Shown here piece by piece: positions 33,663-42,509 of a stretch of 64,000 nt of DNA. The notes beneath the pieces are model-generated. The model was not told the origin of the DNA and did no database searches. It saw nothing but the letters and a program-made list of their open reading frames with translations. The stretch covers positions 4,712,001-4,776,000 of the forward strand of contig NZ_AP018920.1 in the NCBI RefSeq assembly GCF_003945385.1, written 5' to 3'. Numbering within the stretch: position 1 is the first letter of the stretch; the number at the start of each line of letters is the position of its first letter. A program made the position numbers and the translations under genes. Origin of the DNA: Pseudonocardia autotrophica. Its GTDB lineage: Bacteria > Actinomycetota > Actinomycetes > Mycobacteriales > Pseudonocardiaceae.

Positions 33663-34427
33663 TCACGCCGGAGCGATCCCGGACGCGGTCGGGTTCAGCT
33701 CGATGGAGTAGCGGCTCGCCCGGTAGAGGTGTGAGCCGTACTCCACGGCGGCTCCGGCGTCGTCCCAGGACGTGCTGGTCATCGTGAGCAGCGGAGCACC
33801 CGGAGCCTCGCCGAGGATCGCAGCCTCCTCCGGGGTGGCCGCGCGGGCACCGACGAGCTGCCGGGCCCGCCGGGGTGCGTGCCCCGCGTCGCGCAGCAGG
33901 TCGTAGAGACCGCGCACGGCGAGATCGTCGGCGCGCAGCGGCAGCACCCCCACCGGCACCCGGTTCGACAGCAGCGCGAGCGGCTCGCCGTCGGCCAGCC
34001 GCAACCGCTCGAACCGGGTGACGGTCGCCCGCACCGGGAGGCCGAGCGCCGCGGCGATGTGTTCCCCGGCCGGCCCGATCTCGAACGAACGCAGCTCGGT
34101 GGTCGGTACCCGCCCGGCCCGGAGGAGTTCGTCGTGCAGGCCGCACAGGTCGGCGGGCAGTTCGGCCCGGCGTGGCAGCACCCGGATCCCGGCTCCCCGA
34201 CGCCGGGCCAGCACCCCCAGCTCGACCAGATAGGACACCGCACGACGCAGGGTGGACCGGCTGGTGCGCAGGCGCTCCAGGAGCTCCGCCTCGTGCGGCA
34301 GCCGGCTGCCGGCGACCAGCTCCCCGCTGTCCACCATGGACTGGATGTGGCCGGCGACCTGGAAGTACAGCGGAACCGGGCTGCCCCGGTCCGGCGTGTC
34401 CCGCACGGCGGATCCCGGCTCGGCCAC
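33663..34427 (-). CDS. GntR-family regulator with UTRA domain (inositol locus, 1)
   Basis: A 254-residue regulator of the HutC/UTRA subfamily. The N-terminal winged HTH is SPVPLYFQVAGHIQSMVDSGELVAGSRLPHEAELLERLRTSRSTLRRAVSYLVELGVLARRRGAGIRV. The UTRA ligand domain follows (~95-245, starting LCGLHDELLRAGRVPTTELRSFEI and including FERLRLADGEPLALLSNRVP). It is divergent from the ABC importer of the inositol locus, with an operator-like site in the 142-bp gap. GTG 34427 has GGAGG. The likely ligand is an inositol or a catabolic intermediate (inference). Confidence 0.9.
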   Translation of the reverse strand: MAEPGSAVRDTPDRGSPVPLYFQVAGHIQSMVDSGELVAGSRLPHEAELLERLRTSRSTLRRAVSYLVELGVLARRRGAGIRVLPRRAELPADLCGLHDELLRAGRVPTTELRSFEIGPAGEHIAAALGLPVRATVTRFERLRLADGEPLALLSNRVPVGVLPLRADDLAVRGLYDLLRDAGHAPRRARQLVGARAATPEEAAILGEAPGAPLLTMTSTSWDDAGAAVEYGSHLYRASRYSIELNPTASGIAPA

Positions 34428-34458
34428 CGGTCACCTCCTCCTGTTCGACGCTCCCTGA

Positions 34459-34504
34459 TTTGTACTGACAAAGTATTGACCTGATGAAGTCGGGAGCGTA
34501 CACC
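34459..34504 (+). promoter_or_regulatory. Operator and promoter for the inositol-type ABC importer
   Basis: TTTGT-ACTG-ACAAA (34459-34472), extended by GTATTG, runs into a -35-like TTGACC (34476-34481). After 17 bp comes a -10-like TACACC (34499-34504). A repressor on the palindrome would block the -35 box. The same arrangement recurs before iolC. Confidence 0.65.
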
Positions 34505-34569
34505 TGTTCGTGGCGTATCTCACTCCCCGTGGCCACCACGGCTGCACTTCACAGAGAGACAGATGCTCG

Positions 34570-35538
34570 ATGAGGAGTATTCGGAAGACCTTCGCGGTCA
34601 CCGTCGCCGCGGCGTCGGTACTGGCACTCGCCGCGTGCAGCAGTCAGGGCGGCGCACAGGCGCAGAATCAGGCCACCGGCCAGAGCTACGTGATCGCCAT
34701 GATCACCCACGAGTCGCCCGGCGACTCGTTCTGGGACAAGGTGCGCGCCGGGGCCGAGCAGGCGGCGACCGAGCTGAACGTCGATCTGCGGTACTCGAAC
34801 AACCCCGACGGCGGCCAACAGGCCACTCTCGTCCAGAACGCGATCGACTCCCAGGTGGACGGCGTCGCGGTGACGCTCTCGCAGTCCGCGCAGGTCGGTC
34901 CGGCCGTGCAACGGGCGGTCGAGGCGGGCATCCCGGCCGTGGCGTTCAACTCCGGGATCGAGGACTACCCGGACTACGGCATCGGGATGTACTTCGGCTC
35001 GGACGAGACCCTCGCCGGCCGCAGCGCGGGTGAGCGGATCACCGAGGGCGGCGGCGGCAAGACCCTCTGCGTCATCCACGAGCAGGGTTCGGTCTCCCTG
35101 GAGGCCCGCTGCGCCGGCGTGCTCGCCACCTCGCCGGGCACGGAGAACCTGCAGGTCAACGGCGCCGACCTGCCGGCGGTGCAGCAGACCATCGGCGCGA
35201 AGCTGCAGCAGGACCCGTCGATCACGCACGTCGTGACGCTCGGTGCTCCCGTCGCACTCGCCGCGACCCAGGCGAAGGCCGAGAGCGGCAGCCAGGCCGA
35301 GGTGATCACCTTCGATCTCAACGCCGACGTCGCGGCCGCCGTGCAGGACGGCCGGATCGCCTTCTCCGTCGACCAGCAGCCCTACGTGCAGGGATACATG
35401 TCGGTGCAGAGCCTCTGGCTCAACCTCTCCAACGGCAACGACCTGGGCGGGGGCAAGCCGGTGCTGACCGGTCCGTCCTTCGTCGACAGCAGCAACATCG
35501 CCGAGATCGCCGAATACACGGCGAACAACACCCGCTGA
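34570..35538 (+). CDS. Sugar/inositol ABC importer, substrate-binding lipoprotein
   Basis: A 322-residue periplasmic-binding-protein type 1 (Peripla_BP_4, RbsB-like). A lipoprotein signal with lipobox LAAC (Cys23) is followed by YVIAMITHESPGDSFWDKVRAGAEQAA, and the family blocks VDGVAVTLS and GIPAVAFNSG. It is the first gene of an importer with permease and ATPase at +19 and +11 bp. Its place in an iol locus suggests myo-inositol or a related cyclitol as ligand (inference). ATG 34570 is within a weak AGAGAGACAG leader. Confidence 0.88.
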   Translation: MRSIRKTFAVTVAAASVLALAACSSQGGAQAQNQATGQSYVIAMITHESPGDSFWDKVRAGAEQAATELNVDLRYSNNPDGGQQATLVQNAIDSQVDGVAVTLSQSAQVGPAVQRAVEAGIPAVAFNSGIEDYPDYGIGMYFGSDETLAGRSAGERITEGGGGKTLCVIHEQGSVSLEARCAGVLATSPGTENLQVNGADLPAVQQTIGAKLQQDPSITHVVTLGAPVALAATQAKAESGSQAEVITFDLNADVAAAVQDGRIAFSVDQQPYVQGYMSVQSLWLNLSNGNDLGGGKPVLTGPSFVDSSNIAEIAEYTANNTR

Positions 35539-35557
35539 CCGCCCAGGAGCCGTTGCG

Positions 35558-36613
35558 ATGAGTGTCGCCACCCCACCCGCCACCACACCTCCCAAGCCCG
35601 GCCCGGAGCGCGTGCAGCGCTCGCTCGGCGCCCGCGCACTGGCCCGCCCGGAGATCGGGGCCACCGCGGCCGCGATCGCGATCTTCGTGTTCTTCTTCGT
35701 ACTGGCGCCGCCGTTCCGGTCCGTCGAGGCGCTGTCCACCGTCCTCTACTCGGCGTCCACGATCGGCATCGTGGCGCTCGGCGTGGCGCTGCTGATGATC
35801 GGCGGCGAGTTCGACCTGTCCTCCGGTGTCGCGGTGACCGCAGCGGCGCTGTCGTCGGCGATGATCAGTTTCCAGCTCTCGCTCAACGTCTGGGTGGGCG
35901 CGGCGGTCAGCCTGGTGATCGCGCTCGCGATCGGGTTCGTCAACGGCTGGCTGCTGGTCCGGACGAAACTGCCGAGCTTCCTGATCACCCTGTCCACCTT
36001 CTTCGTGCTGCAGGGTGTGAATCTCGGCGTCACCAAGCTGGTCACCGGTACCGTCGCCACCAGCAACATCTCCACCATGGACGGCTTCACCTCGGCCAAG
36101 GCGTTCTTCGCCGGTGACGTGCCGCTCGGCTTCATGACGGTGAAGATGTCGGTGATCTGGTGGCTGGTGTTCGTCGCGATCGCCTCCTGGCTGCTGCTGC
36201 GCACCCGCACCGGTAACTGGATCTTCGCGGTCGGTGGCAATCAGGACTCGGCCCGCGCGGTCGGTGTCCCGGTCGCCCGGGTCAAGATCGGGCTGTTCAT
36301 GGGCGTCGCCCTGATGGCCTGGTTCCTCGGCCAGCACCTGCTGTTCAACTTCGCCACCGTGCAGGCCGGGCTCGGCGTCGGCAACGAGCTGATCTACATC
36401 GTCGCCGCGGTCGTCGGCGGGGCGCTGCTGACCGGTGGCTTCGGCTCCGCCGCGGGATCCGCACTCGGTGCGTTCATCTTCGGGATGACCACCCAGGGCA
36501 TCGTCTACGCCGGATGGGACCCGAACTGGTTCAAGGCGTTCCTCGGCGTGATGCTGCTGCTCGCCGTCCTGGTCAACCTCTACGTCAAGACCTCCGCGAC
36601 GCGGCGGAAGTGA
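35558..36613 (+). CDS. Sugar/inositol ABC importer, permease (RbsC-type)
   Basis: A 351-residue BPD_transp_2 permease with about ten helices. It shows the family stretch [28 protein letters not shown] (~78-105) and the coupling region [27 protein letters not shown] (~224-250). It forms the homodimeric channel of the importer. AGGAG precedes ATG 35558. It lies between the binding-protein and ATPase genes. Confidence 0.92.
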   Translation: MSVATPPATTPPKPGPERVQRSLGARALARPEIGATAAAIAIFVFFFVLAPPFRSVEALSTVLYSASTIGIVALGVALLMIGGEFDLSSGVAVTAAALSSAMISFQLSLNVWVGAAVSLVIALAIGFVNGWLLVRTKLPSFLITLSTFFVLQGVNLGVTKLVTGTVATSNISTMDGFTSAKAFFAGDVPLGFMTVKMSVIWWLVFVAIASWLLLRTRTGNWIFAVGGNQDSARAVGVPVARVKIGLFMGVALMAWFLGQHLLFNFATVQAGLGVGNELIYIVAAVVGGALLTGGFGSAAGSALGAFIFGMTTQGIVYAGWDPNWFKAFLGVMLLLAVLVNLYVKTSATRRK

Positions 36614-36624
36614 AGGGACCCGAG

Positions 36625-37452
36625 ATGACGACCGACACGTCCGACACGACCGGGACGAACGAGACGACCGAGCGGCGCTCCCCCGTGCCGCTGGTGCAGC
36701 TGAGCGGGGTCGGCAAGGCCTACGGCGCCATCCGGGCACTGGAGGGTGTGGATCTGACCGTGCACGCCGGTGAGGTGACCTGCGTACTGGGCGACAACGG
36801 AGCCGGTAAGTCCACCCTGATCAAGATCATCTCAGGGCTGCATCCGCATACCGAGGGCACCCTGTCCGTGCACGGCGAGCAGGTCCGGCTGAGCTCGCCC
36901 CGCCAGGCGCTCGATCTCGGGATCGCCACGGTCTACCAGGATCTCGCCGTGGTCTCGCTGATGGAGGTGTGGCGGAACTTCTTCCTCGGCTCCGAGCTGC
37001 GGAAGGGGCGGTATCCGCTGGCACCGCTGGACATCCCGAAGATGCGCGAGATCGCGGACACCGAGCTCGGGAAGATGGGCATCCACGTCAAGGACATCAA
37101 CCAACCGATCGGGACGCTCTCCGGTGGGCAGCGGCAGTGCGTCGCGATCGCCAGGGCGGTCTACTTCGGGGCCCGGGTGCTGATCCTGGACGAGCCGACC
37201 GCCGCGCTCGGGGTCAAACAGTCCGGGGTGGTGCTCAAGTACACTGCCGCAGCCCGCGACGCCGGACTGGGCGTCGTGTTCATCACCCACAACCCGCACC
37301 ACGCGAACCTGGTCGGTGACCGGTTCATGATCCTCAAACTCGGCCGCCAGGTGCTCGACCGCCGGCGTTCCGAGGTGTCCCTGGAGGAGCTGACCGCCGA
37401 GATGGCGGGTGGTCAGGAGCTGGCGGAACTCGCCCACGAGCTGAAGCGCTGA
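36625..37452 (+). CDS. Sugar/inositol ABC importer, ATPase (single-domain)
   Basis: A 275-residue ATPase with one nucleotide-binding domain: Walker [10 protein letters not shown] (~57-65), signature LSGGQRQ, Walker [13 protein letters not shown] and the switch His in VFITHNPHH. RbsA/XylG enzymes have two such domains; this single-domain form resembles the FrcA group, so it must dimerise. A strong hairpin terminator lies 15 bp after its stop, ending the importer operon. Confidence 0.92.
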   Translation: MTTDTSDTTGTNETTERRSPVPLVQLSGVGKAYGAIRALEGVDLTVHAGEVTCVLGDNGAGKSTLIKIISGLHPHTEGTLSVHGEQVRLSSPRQALDLGIATVYQDLAVVSLMEVWRNFFLGSELRKGRYPLAPLDIPKMREIADTELGKMGIHVKDINQPIGTLSGGQRQCVAIARAVYFGARVLILDEPTAALGVKQSGVVLKYTAAARDAGLGVVFITHNPHHANLVGDRFMILKLGRQVLDRRRSEVSLEELTAEMAGGQELAELAHELKR

Positions 37453-37467
37453 CCCACCCGCTCCCCC

Positions 37468-37502
37468 GGCCCGGGGCCGCTCCGCCGAGGCGGCCCCGGG
37501 CC
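37468..37502 (+). terminator. Terminator after the ABC importer operon
   Basis: A perfect 13-bp stem (GGCCCGGGGCCGC / GCGGCCCCGGGCC) with a 9-base loop is followed by TTCCTACT. It separates the importer operon from iolG. Confidence 0.8.
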
Positions 37503-37519
37503 TTCCTACTGCACAATAC

Positions 37520-37533
37520 TTTGTCTTGACATA
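37520..37533. promoter_or_regulatory. Operator-like site upstream of iolG
   Basis: TTTGT-CTTG-ACATA (37520-37533) is preceded by CAATAC, so it is the mirror form of the other two sites, where GTATTG follows the core. A perfect -35-type TTGACA (37526-37531) is embedded in it. I see no good -10 at the right spacing. Confidence 0.6.
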
Positions 37534-37624
37534 ACTACTAATTCCGCCGGAGACTCGGCGTGGGGCCGGTCGCGACACGGTCCGACGGACGCCTCGGCAC
37601 CCACCTCGACACGATTGGAAAGCC

Positions 37625-38626
37625 ATGAAGATCGGACTCATCGGACTCGGCAGGATCGGCGCGTTCCACGCGCAGACCCTGGCCGGCCTGGACGCCGTCG
37701 ACGAGCTGATCGTCACCGACGCCCGCAGCGACGCCATCGCGGCGGTGGCCGCCGGGACCGGTGCCGTGGCCGCGGCCTCGCCCGAGGAGCTGCTGGGTAT
37801 GAAGCCGGACGGCGTCGTGATCGCCGCCGCCACGGCATCGCACCCCGAGCTGCTGCTCGCCGCGGCCGACGCCGGCCTGCCGGTCTTCTGCGAGAAGCCG
37901 CTCGCCACCCGGATCGACGACGGGGTGGATGTGGCGAGCAAGCTCGCCGGGCGTGACGAGCGCGTGCACATCGGCTTCCCGCGCCGGTTCGACGCCGGGT
38001 TCGTGGCGGCCCGCGCCGCCGTGCAGGCCGGCGACCTCGGCCGGGTGTTCGCCGTCCGGGCGACCACCCTGGACCCGGCGCCGCCGAGCGCCGACTACAT
38101 CAGGACCTCGGGCGGCATCTTCCGCGACTGCGGCGTCCACGACTTCGACGCCCTGCGCTGGGTGACCGGCCGCGAGGTCGTCGAGGTCTACGCCACCGGC
38201 GACGTGTACGGCGACCCGGTCTTCGCCGAGTCCGGCGACGTCTCCACCGGACAGGTCGTCCTGACCCTGGACAACGGCTCGCAGGCGGTCGTCACCAACT
38301 CCCGGTACAACCGGCGGGGCTACGACGTACGGATGGAGCTGCACGGCGACGCCGACTCGATCGCGGTCGGCCTCGACACCGGATTGCCGCTGCGGTCGGT
38401 CGAGCCGGATGTGCACTTCCCCGGCGGCCGGCTGCACGAGACGTTCATGGACCGCCTCGCGCCCGCGTTCCGGGCCGAGCTGACCGCGTTCACCGAGCTG
38501 GTCGCGGGCACCCGCGAGACCCCGTGCTCGGTGAGCGACGCACTGGCCGCCGACTGGATCGCCGAGGCCGCGACGCTCTCGCTGCGCTCGCACCGCTCCG
38601 TCCGTCTCGACGAGGTGACCCGCTGA
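37625..38626 (+). CDS. iolG: Gfo/Idh/MocA dehydrogenase, probable myo-inositol 2-dehydrogenase
   Basis: A 333-residue NAD-dependent oxidoreductase: Rossmann GLIGLGRIGAFHAQTL (~4-19), the catalytic EKP motif (VFCEKPLATR, ~93-102), GFPRRFDAGF, and SGGIFRDCGVHDFDALRWV with the active-site Asp/His. IolG oxidises myo-inositol to scyllo-inosose, the first catabolic step. The family is broad, so the assignment leans on context. It ends on TGATG shared with the next gene. Confidence 0.85.
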   Translation: MKIGLIGLGRIGAFHAQTLAGLDAVDELIVTDARSDAIAAVAAGTGAVAAASPEELLGMKPDGVVIAAATASHPELLLAAADAGLPVFCEKPLATRIDDGVDVASKLAGRDERVHIGFPRRFDAGFVAARAAVQAGDLGRVFAVRATTLDPAPPSADYIRTSGGIFRDCGVHDFDALRWVTGREVVEVYATGDVYGDPVFAESGDVSTGQVVLTLDNGSQAVVTNSRYNRRGYDVRMELHGDADSIAVGLDTGLPLRSVEPDVHFPGGRLHETFMDRLAPAFRAELTAFTELVAGTRETPCSVSDALAADWIAEAATLSLRSHRSVRLDEVTR

Positions 38627-39501
38627 TGCCCGCTCCCAGGATCGCCGGTGCGCCCATCTCGTGGGGAGTCTGCGAGGTCCCCGGCTGGGGATTCCAGCTC
38701 GACCCGGACCGGGTGCTCACCGAGATGCGTGAGGTCGGCCTGGTCGCGACCGAGTTCGGCCCGGAGGGCTTCCTGCCCGACGCCCCGGACGCGAAGGCCG
38801 CGACGCTGCAGCGGTACGGCCTGCACGCGGTGGGCGGGTTCACCCCGACCCTGCTGCACGTCCCCGAGCACGATCCGCTGGCCGGCGTCGACGAGCTGCT
38901 GGCCGGCTACGACGCCGCGGGCGCCGGGACCCTCGTGCTCTCCGCCGACTCCGGCGGCACCGGTTACGACTCCCGGCCCGAGCTGGACGAGGGCGGCTGG
39001 AAGCTGCTGCTGTCCAACCTGGACCGGATCGCCGACCACGCCGCCACCCGTGGCGTCACCGCGGTGCTGCACCCGCACGTGGGGACGATGGTGGAGACCG
39101 GCGACGACGTCCGGCGGGTGCTGGAAGGGGCCCGGATCCAGCTCTGCCTCGACACCGGGCACCTGCTGATCGGCGGCACCGACCCGGCGGAACTGGCCCG
39201 GCAGGCACCGGAGCGGATCTCGCACACCCACCTCAAGGACGTCGACCTCGGCCTGGCCCGGCAGGTGCAGGACGGGCGGCGCAGCTACACCGAGGCCGTC
39301 GGACTGGGCATGTACCGGCCCCTCGGTGAGGGCGACCTCGATCTCGACGGTGTGCTGTCGCGACTCGACGCCTACGGCTACACCGGCTGGCACGTGCTGG
39401 AGCAGGACACCATCCTGCACGGGCCGCCGTCCGGCGCCGGCCCCGTCGAGGACGTGTCCACCAGCGTGCAGAACCTGCGGGCGGCACTCCCCACCGGGTG
39501 A
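38626..39501 (+). CDS. iolE: Xylose-isomerase-like TIM barrel, probable 2-keto-myo-inositol dehydratase
   Basis: A 291-residue AP_endonuc_2/sugar isomerase-epimerase fold. The opening IAGAPISWGVCEVPGWG is the IolE-type N-terminus (GNAPVSWGVxE). Metal-site blocks follow: LHPHVGTMVET, LCLDTGHLLIGG and HTHLKDVD. IolE converts scyllo-inosose to the trihydroxycyclohexanedione that IolD opens. No other iolE candidate is present, but IolH/IolI-type isomerases share the fold. ATG 38626 overlaps the iolG stop; a long hairpin begins at its own stop. Confidence 0.8.
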   Translation: MPAPRIAGAPISWGVCEVPGWGFQLDPDRVLTEMREVGLVATEFGPEGFLPDAPDAKAATLQRYGLHAVGGFTPTLLHVPEHDPLAGVDELLAGYDAAGAGTLVLSADSGGTGYDSRPELDEGGWKLLLSNLDRIADHAATRGVTAVLHPHVGTMVETGDDVRRVLEGARIQLCLDTGHLLIGGTDPAELARQAPERISHTHLKDVDLGLARQVQDGRRSYTEAVGLGMYRPLGEGDLDLDGVLSRLDAYGYTGWHVLEQDTILHGPPSGAGPVEDVSTSVQNLRAALPTG

Positions 39502-39534
39502 GCGGTGCCGGTCGTCCACCGGCACCGCTCACCC
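39496..39534 (+). terminator. Long perfect hairpin at the iolE stop
   Basis: A 17-bp perfect stem (39496-39512 with 39518-39534) and a 5-base loop; the left arm includes the iolE TGA. The following ~220 bp to the end of the convergent GntR gene hold nothing else I can identify. Confidence 0.8.
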
Positions 39535-39751
39535 ACCGATGAGGATCCGCCGGCACGGCGGACCTCGTCGTCGGACTCCGACGACCAGCGGAACCGGGTC
39601 CCGATCGGGATCGCGCTGCTGACCGTGGAGCGCACCGCGCCACTGTGGGTCGGCGCTCGTGGCTTGATGGCCGCCGGCGCCGGCACTCCGGCCGCCCGGG
39701 CCCGGCCCCGGTGCCGCGGCGCGCCGAACCGGCCGGCGCGGACCAGCGGCC

Positions 39752-40507
39752 TCAGACGACCAGCGAGGTCTGCACCGTGTACCGGTCGCTGCGATAGAGG
39801 TGACGGCCGAGCTCGACGAGCACGCCGGCGTCGTCGTAGACGACCAGCTCGGCGGTCACGCAGGCCAGCGGTGCGGGCTGCTGCAGCAGCGCCGCCTCGT
39901 CCGCGTCGGCGAGCCGGGCACCGATGATCTGGTGCGCGATCGCGATCTGTGCCCCCTGCTCCCGCAGCAGCGTGTAGAGCCCGCGCCCGGCGAGCTCGCC
40001 GTCGCCGAGTTCGAACCGGGCGGGCAGGAAGTTGGTCATGATCGCCAACGGCTCGCCGTCGGCGCGGCGCAGCCGTTTCAGCCGCTGCAGCGGCTCGTCG
40101 GCCGGTAGCAGCTCGGACAGCACCGGGATCCCGGCCGTGGCCGGGGTGCAGCTCTCGTGGGCCAGCACCGTGGTCTCCGGCGCGCGCCCGGATGCGGTGA
40201 GGTCGTCGTAGAGACTGCTCAGCCGCACGTCCCGGTGGATCGCCGGCCGGACGACCTGGGTGCCGAGCCCCCGCCGGCGGACCAGCAGCCCCTTGCGCAC
40301 CAGCTCCTGGATCGCCTGGCGGGCGGTGGGCCGGGCGAGCCCGAGCCGCCGGGTCAGCGAGAGCTCGTTCTCCAGCCGGTCTCCCGGCTTCAGCGCACCC
40401 GATTCGATCGCGATCTCGATGGCCTGGGCGAGCTGGTGATAGAGCGGCACCGGGCTGGCCCGGTCGAGCCGGACATCGACCTGAACGGCGTCGGTTCGGG
40501 TGGCCAT
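39752..40507 (-). CDS. GntR-family regulator with UTRA domain (inositol locus, 2)
   Basis: A 251-residue HutC-subfamily regulator. The HTH is SPVPLYHQLAQAIEIAIESGALKPGDRLENELSLTRRLGLARPTARQAIQELVRKGLLVRRRGLGTQVV. The UTRA domain (~90-245) includes LSSLYDDLTASGR and LKRLRRADGEPLAIMTNFLP. It is divergent from iolC with an operator-like site in between. It is a paralogue of the 33663-34427 regulator, so one may govern uptake and the other catabolism, or they may respond to different intermediates. Confidence 0.9.
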   Translation of the reverse strand: MATRTDAVQVDVRLDRASPVPLYHQLAQAIEIAIESGALKPGDRLENELSLTRRLGLARPTARQAIQELVRKGLLVRRRGLGTQVVRPAIHRDVRLSSLYDDLTASGRAPETTVLAHESCTPATAGIPVLSELLPADEPLQRLKRLRRADGEPLAIMTNFLPARFELGDGELAGRGLYTLLREQGAQIAIAHQIIGARLADADEAALLQQPAPLACVTAELVVYDDAGVLVELGRHLYRSDRYTVQTSLVV

Positions 40508-40541
40508 GAGCGCACCCTACCTCGGAAAGTCCGGTTGTCTC

Positions 40542-40588
40542 TATGTCTGTACAAAGTATTGACCGAGGCGTGTCGGGGCGCCTACCGT
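40542..40588 (+). promoter_or_regulatory. Operator and promoter for the iolC operon
   Basis: TATGT-CTGT-ACAAA (40542-40555), extended by GTATTG, merges with -35-like TTGACC (40559-40564). After 18 bp comes -10-like TACCGT (40583-40588). The layout matches the site before the ABC importer. Confidence 0.65.
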
Positions 40589-40629
40589 TCACAACGCAGT
40601 CACACCATGGACCCAACGGGAAGAGGATC

Positions 40630-41589
40630 ATGAACACCTCAGCCGAGATCCTGACCTTCGGTCGCGCCGGGGTGGACATCTATCCGTTGCAGGTCGGCGT
40701 CGGACTGGAAGATGTCACCTCGTTCGGCAAGTTCCTCGGCGGCACCACGGCCAACGTGGCGGTCGCCGCGGCCCGGCTCGGCAGGCGCGCCGCGATCATC
40801 ACCGGCGTCGGCGACGACCCGTTCGGCCGCTACGTCCGCCGGGAGCTGAACCGTCTCGGCGTCGACGACCGGCACGTCGTCACCAACGGGGAGTACCCGA
40901 CCCCGGTCACCTTCTGCGAGATCTTCCCGCCGGACGACTTCCCGCTCTACTTCTACCGCCGGCCCACCGCCCCCGACCTGCAGGTCTCCCCCGCCGACCT
41001 GGATCGCGACGCGATCGCAGGCGCCGGGCTGCTGTGGCTGTCGGTGTCGGGCCTGTCCGAGGAGCCGTCCCGCTCCGCGCACCACGAGGCCCTCGCCGCC
41101 CGCGCCGGCGGCCGGACCGTGCTCGACCTGGACTACCGGCCGATGTTCTGGGAGTCCCCGGCCGCGGCCACCGAGCAGGTGCAGAAGGTGCTCGGGCAGG
41201 TCACGGTGGCGGTCGGCAACCGCGAGGAGTGCGAGATCGCCGTCGGCGAGACCGATCCGGACCGGGCCGCCGACGCCCTGCTCGATGCCGGCGTGCAGCT
41301 CGCGGTCGTCAAGCGCGGCCCGGACGGAGTGCTGGCCAGGACACGCACCGAACGCGTGGTGTCCCCACCGATCCCGATCAGTCCCTACAACGGGCTGGGT
41401 GCGGGTGACAGCTTCGGCGGGTCGCTCGCGCACGGCCTGCTCGCCGGATGGCCGCTGGAGACGGTGCTCGCCCGGGCGAACGCCGCGGGCGCGATCGTCG
41501 CCTCCCGGCTGGAGTGCTCGACAGCAATGCCCACCGCAGCCGAGATCGACGTCCTGCTCGGCGGCGGCGACCCGAACGAGGAGCGATGA
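40630..41589 (+). CDS. iolC: 5-dehydro-2-deoxygluconokinase
   Basis: A 319-residue PfkB/ribokinase-family sugar kinase. It has the N-terminal ILTFGRAGVDIYPLQ (typical of IolC), KFLGGTTANVAVAAARLG (substrate loop) and YNGLGAGDSFGGSLAHGL with the catalytic Asp (~D260). IolC phosphorylates 2-deoxy-5-keto-gluconate. This is the single-domain form, not the IolC-DUF2090 fusion. It starts a tightly overlapped operon (ATGA junction with the next gene). Confidence 0.92.
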   Translation: MNTSAEILTFGRAGVDIYPLQVGVGLEDVTSFGKFLGGTTANVAVAAARLGRRAAIITGVGDDPFGRYVRRELNRLGVDDRHVVTNGEYPTPVTFCEIFPPDDFPLYFYRRPTAPDLQVSPADLDRDAIAGAGLLWLSVSGLSEEPSRSAHHEALAARAGGRTVLDLDYRPMFWESPAAATEQVQKVLGQVTVAVGNREECEIAVGETDPDRAADALLDAGVQLAVVKRGPDGVLARTRTERVVSPPIPISPYNGLGAGDSFGGSLAHGLLAGWPLETVLARANAAGAIVASRLECSTAMPTAAEIDVLLGGGDPNEER

Positions 41590-42509
41590 CCACGATGCAC
41601 CCGCCCACCCACGGGTTCGCGGCTTCCTACGACGAGATCCGCGACATCCGCGCCTTCTCGCCGGAGCGGATCCCGGCGCTGCTCGCGTCGCGCCGCCGCC
41701 GCCCGTTCGTCCCCTCCGACGGCCGGCTGATGATCGTCGCGGCGGACCACCCGGCCCGCGGCTCGCTCTCGGCCGGCGGCCGGGCCGACGCCATGGAGAG
41801 CCGGCCCGAGCTGCTCGGCAGGCTGGTCACGGCACTGTCCCGGCCCGGCGTCGACGGCGTGCTCGGCACCGCCGACATCCTGGAGGACCTGCTGCTGCTC
41901 GGTGCGCTCGAGGACAAGGTCGTCCTGTCCTCGATGAACCGGGGCGGCATCCAGGGGTCCACGTTCGAGCTGGACGACCGGCAGACCGGCTACGCGGTGC
42001 GCGACACCGTCGACGCCGGGTTCGACGCGATCAAGACGCTGACCCGGATCGACCCGGACGATCCCGGATCGGTGCGCACGCTGGAGCTGTGCGCCCGGGT
42101 CGTCACCGAGGCGAACCGGGCCGGGCTGGTGTGCATGGTCGAGCCGTTCCTGTCCCGGCGCATCGACGGGCAGGTGTCCAACGACCTCTCCCCCGAGGCC
42201 GTCATCCGGTCCATCCACATCGGGCAGGGCCTGGGCGGGTCCAGCGCCTACACCTGGCTGAAGCTGCCGGTCGTGGACGAGATGGAGCGGGTGATGGCGG
42301 CGACCACGCTGCCGACCCTGCTGCTCGGCGGTGACCCGACAGCCGAGCCGGAGGAAACCTACGCGTCCTGGAAGGCTGCCCTGGAGCTGCCGTCGGTGCG
42401 TGGCCTGATCGTCGGCCGCACGCTGCTCTTCCCCGAGGACGACGACGTCGCCGCAGCCGTCGACACCGCCGTGTCGCTGGTCCGGCCGCAGGAGGTACAG
42501 ACGCCATGA
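41586..42509 (+). CDS. Cgl0159-type (beta/alpha)8 protein, candidate DKGP aldolase
   Basis: A 307-residue TIM-barrel protein that looks like the corynebacterial Cgl0159 family, a relative of class I DeoC/LacD aldolases. Visible blocks are LMIVAADHPARGSLS, VDGVLGTADILEDLLLLGAL, FDAIKTLTRIDPDD and SSAYTWLKLPVVDEMERV; the last contains a candidate Schiff-base Lys. It sits between iolC and iolB, where the pathway needs an aldolase to split 2-deoxy-5-keto-gluconate 6-phosphate into DHAP and malonate semialdehyde. No class II IolJ is present, so this protein may fill that step (inference). Four-base overlaps on both sides. Confidence 0.8.
   Translation: MTTMHPPTHGFAASYDEIRDIRAFSPERIPALLASRRRRPFVPSDGRLMIVAADHPARGSLSAGGRADAMESRPELLGRLVTALSRPGVDGVLGTADILEDLLLLGALEDKVVLSSMNRGGIQGSTFELDDRQTGYAVRDTVDAGFDAIKTLTRIDPDDPGSVRTLELCARVVTEANRAGLVCMVEPFLSRRIDGQVSNDLSPEAVIRSIHIGQGLGGSSAYTWLKLPVVDEMERVMAATTLPTLLLGGDPTAEPEETYASWKAALELPSVRGLIVGRTLLFPEDDDVAAAVDTAVSLVRPQEVQTP

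Noticed and set aside
39535..39751. Possible small gene after the iolE hairpin
   Set aside because: No start with a ribosome site and no coding-like product in any frame.
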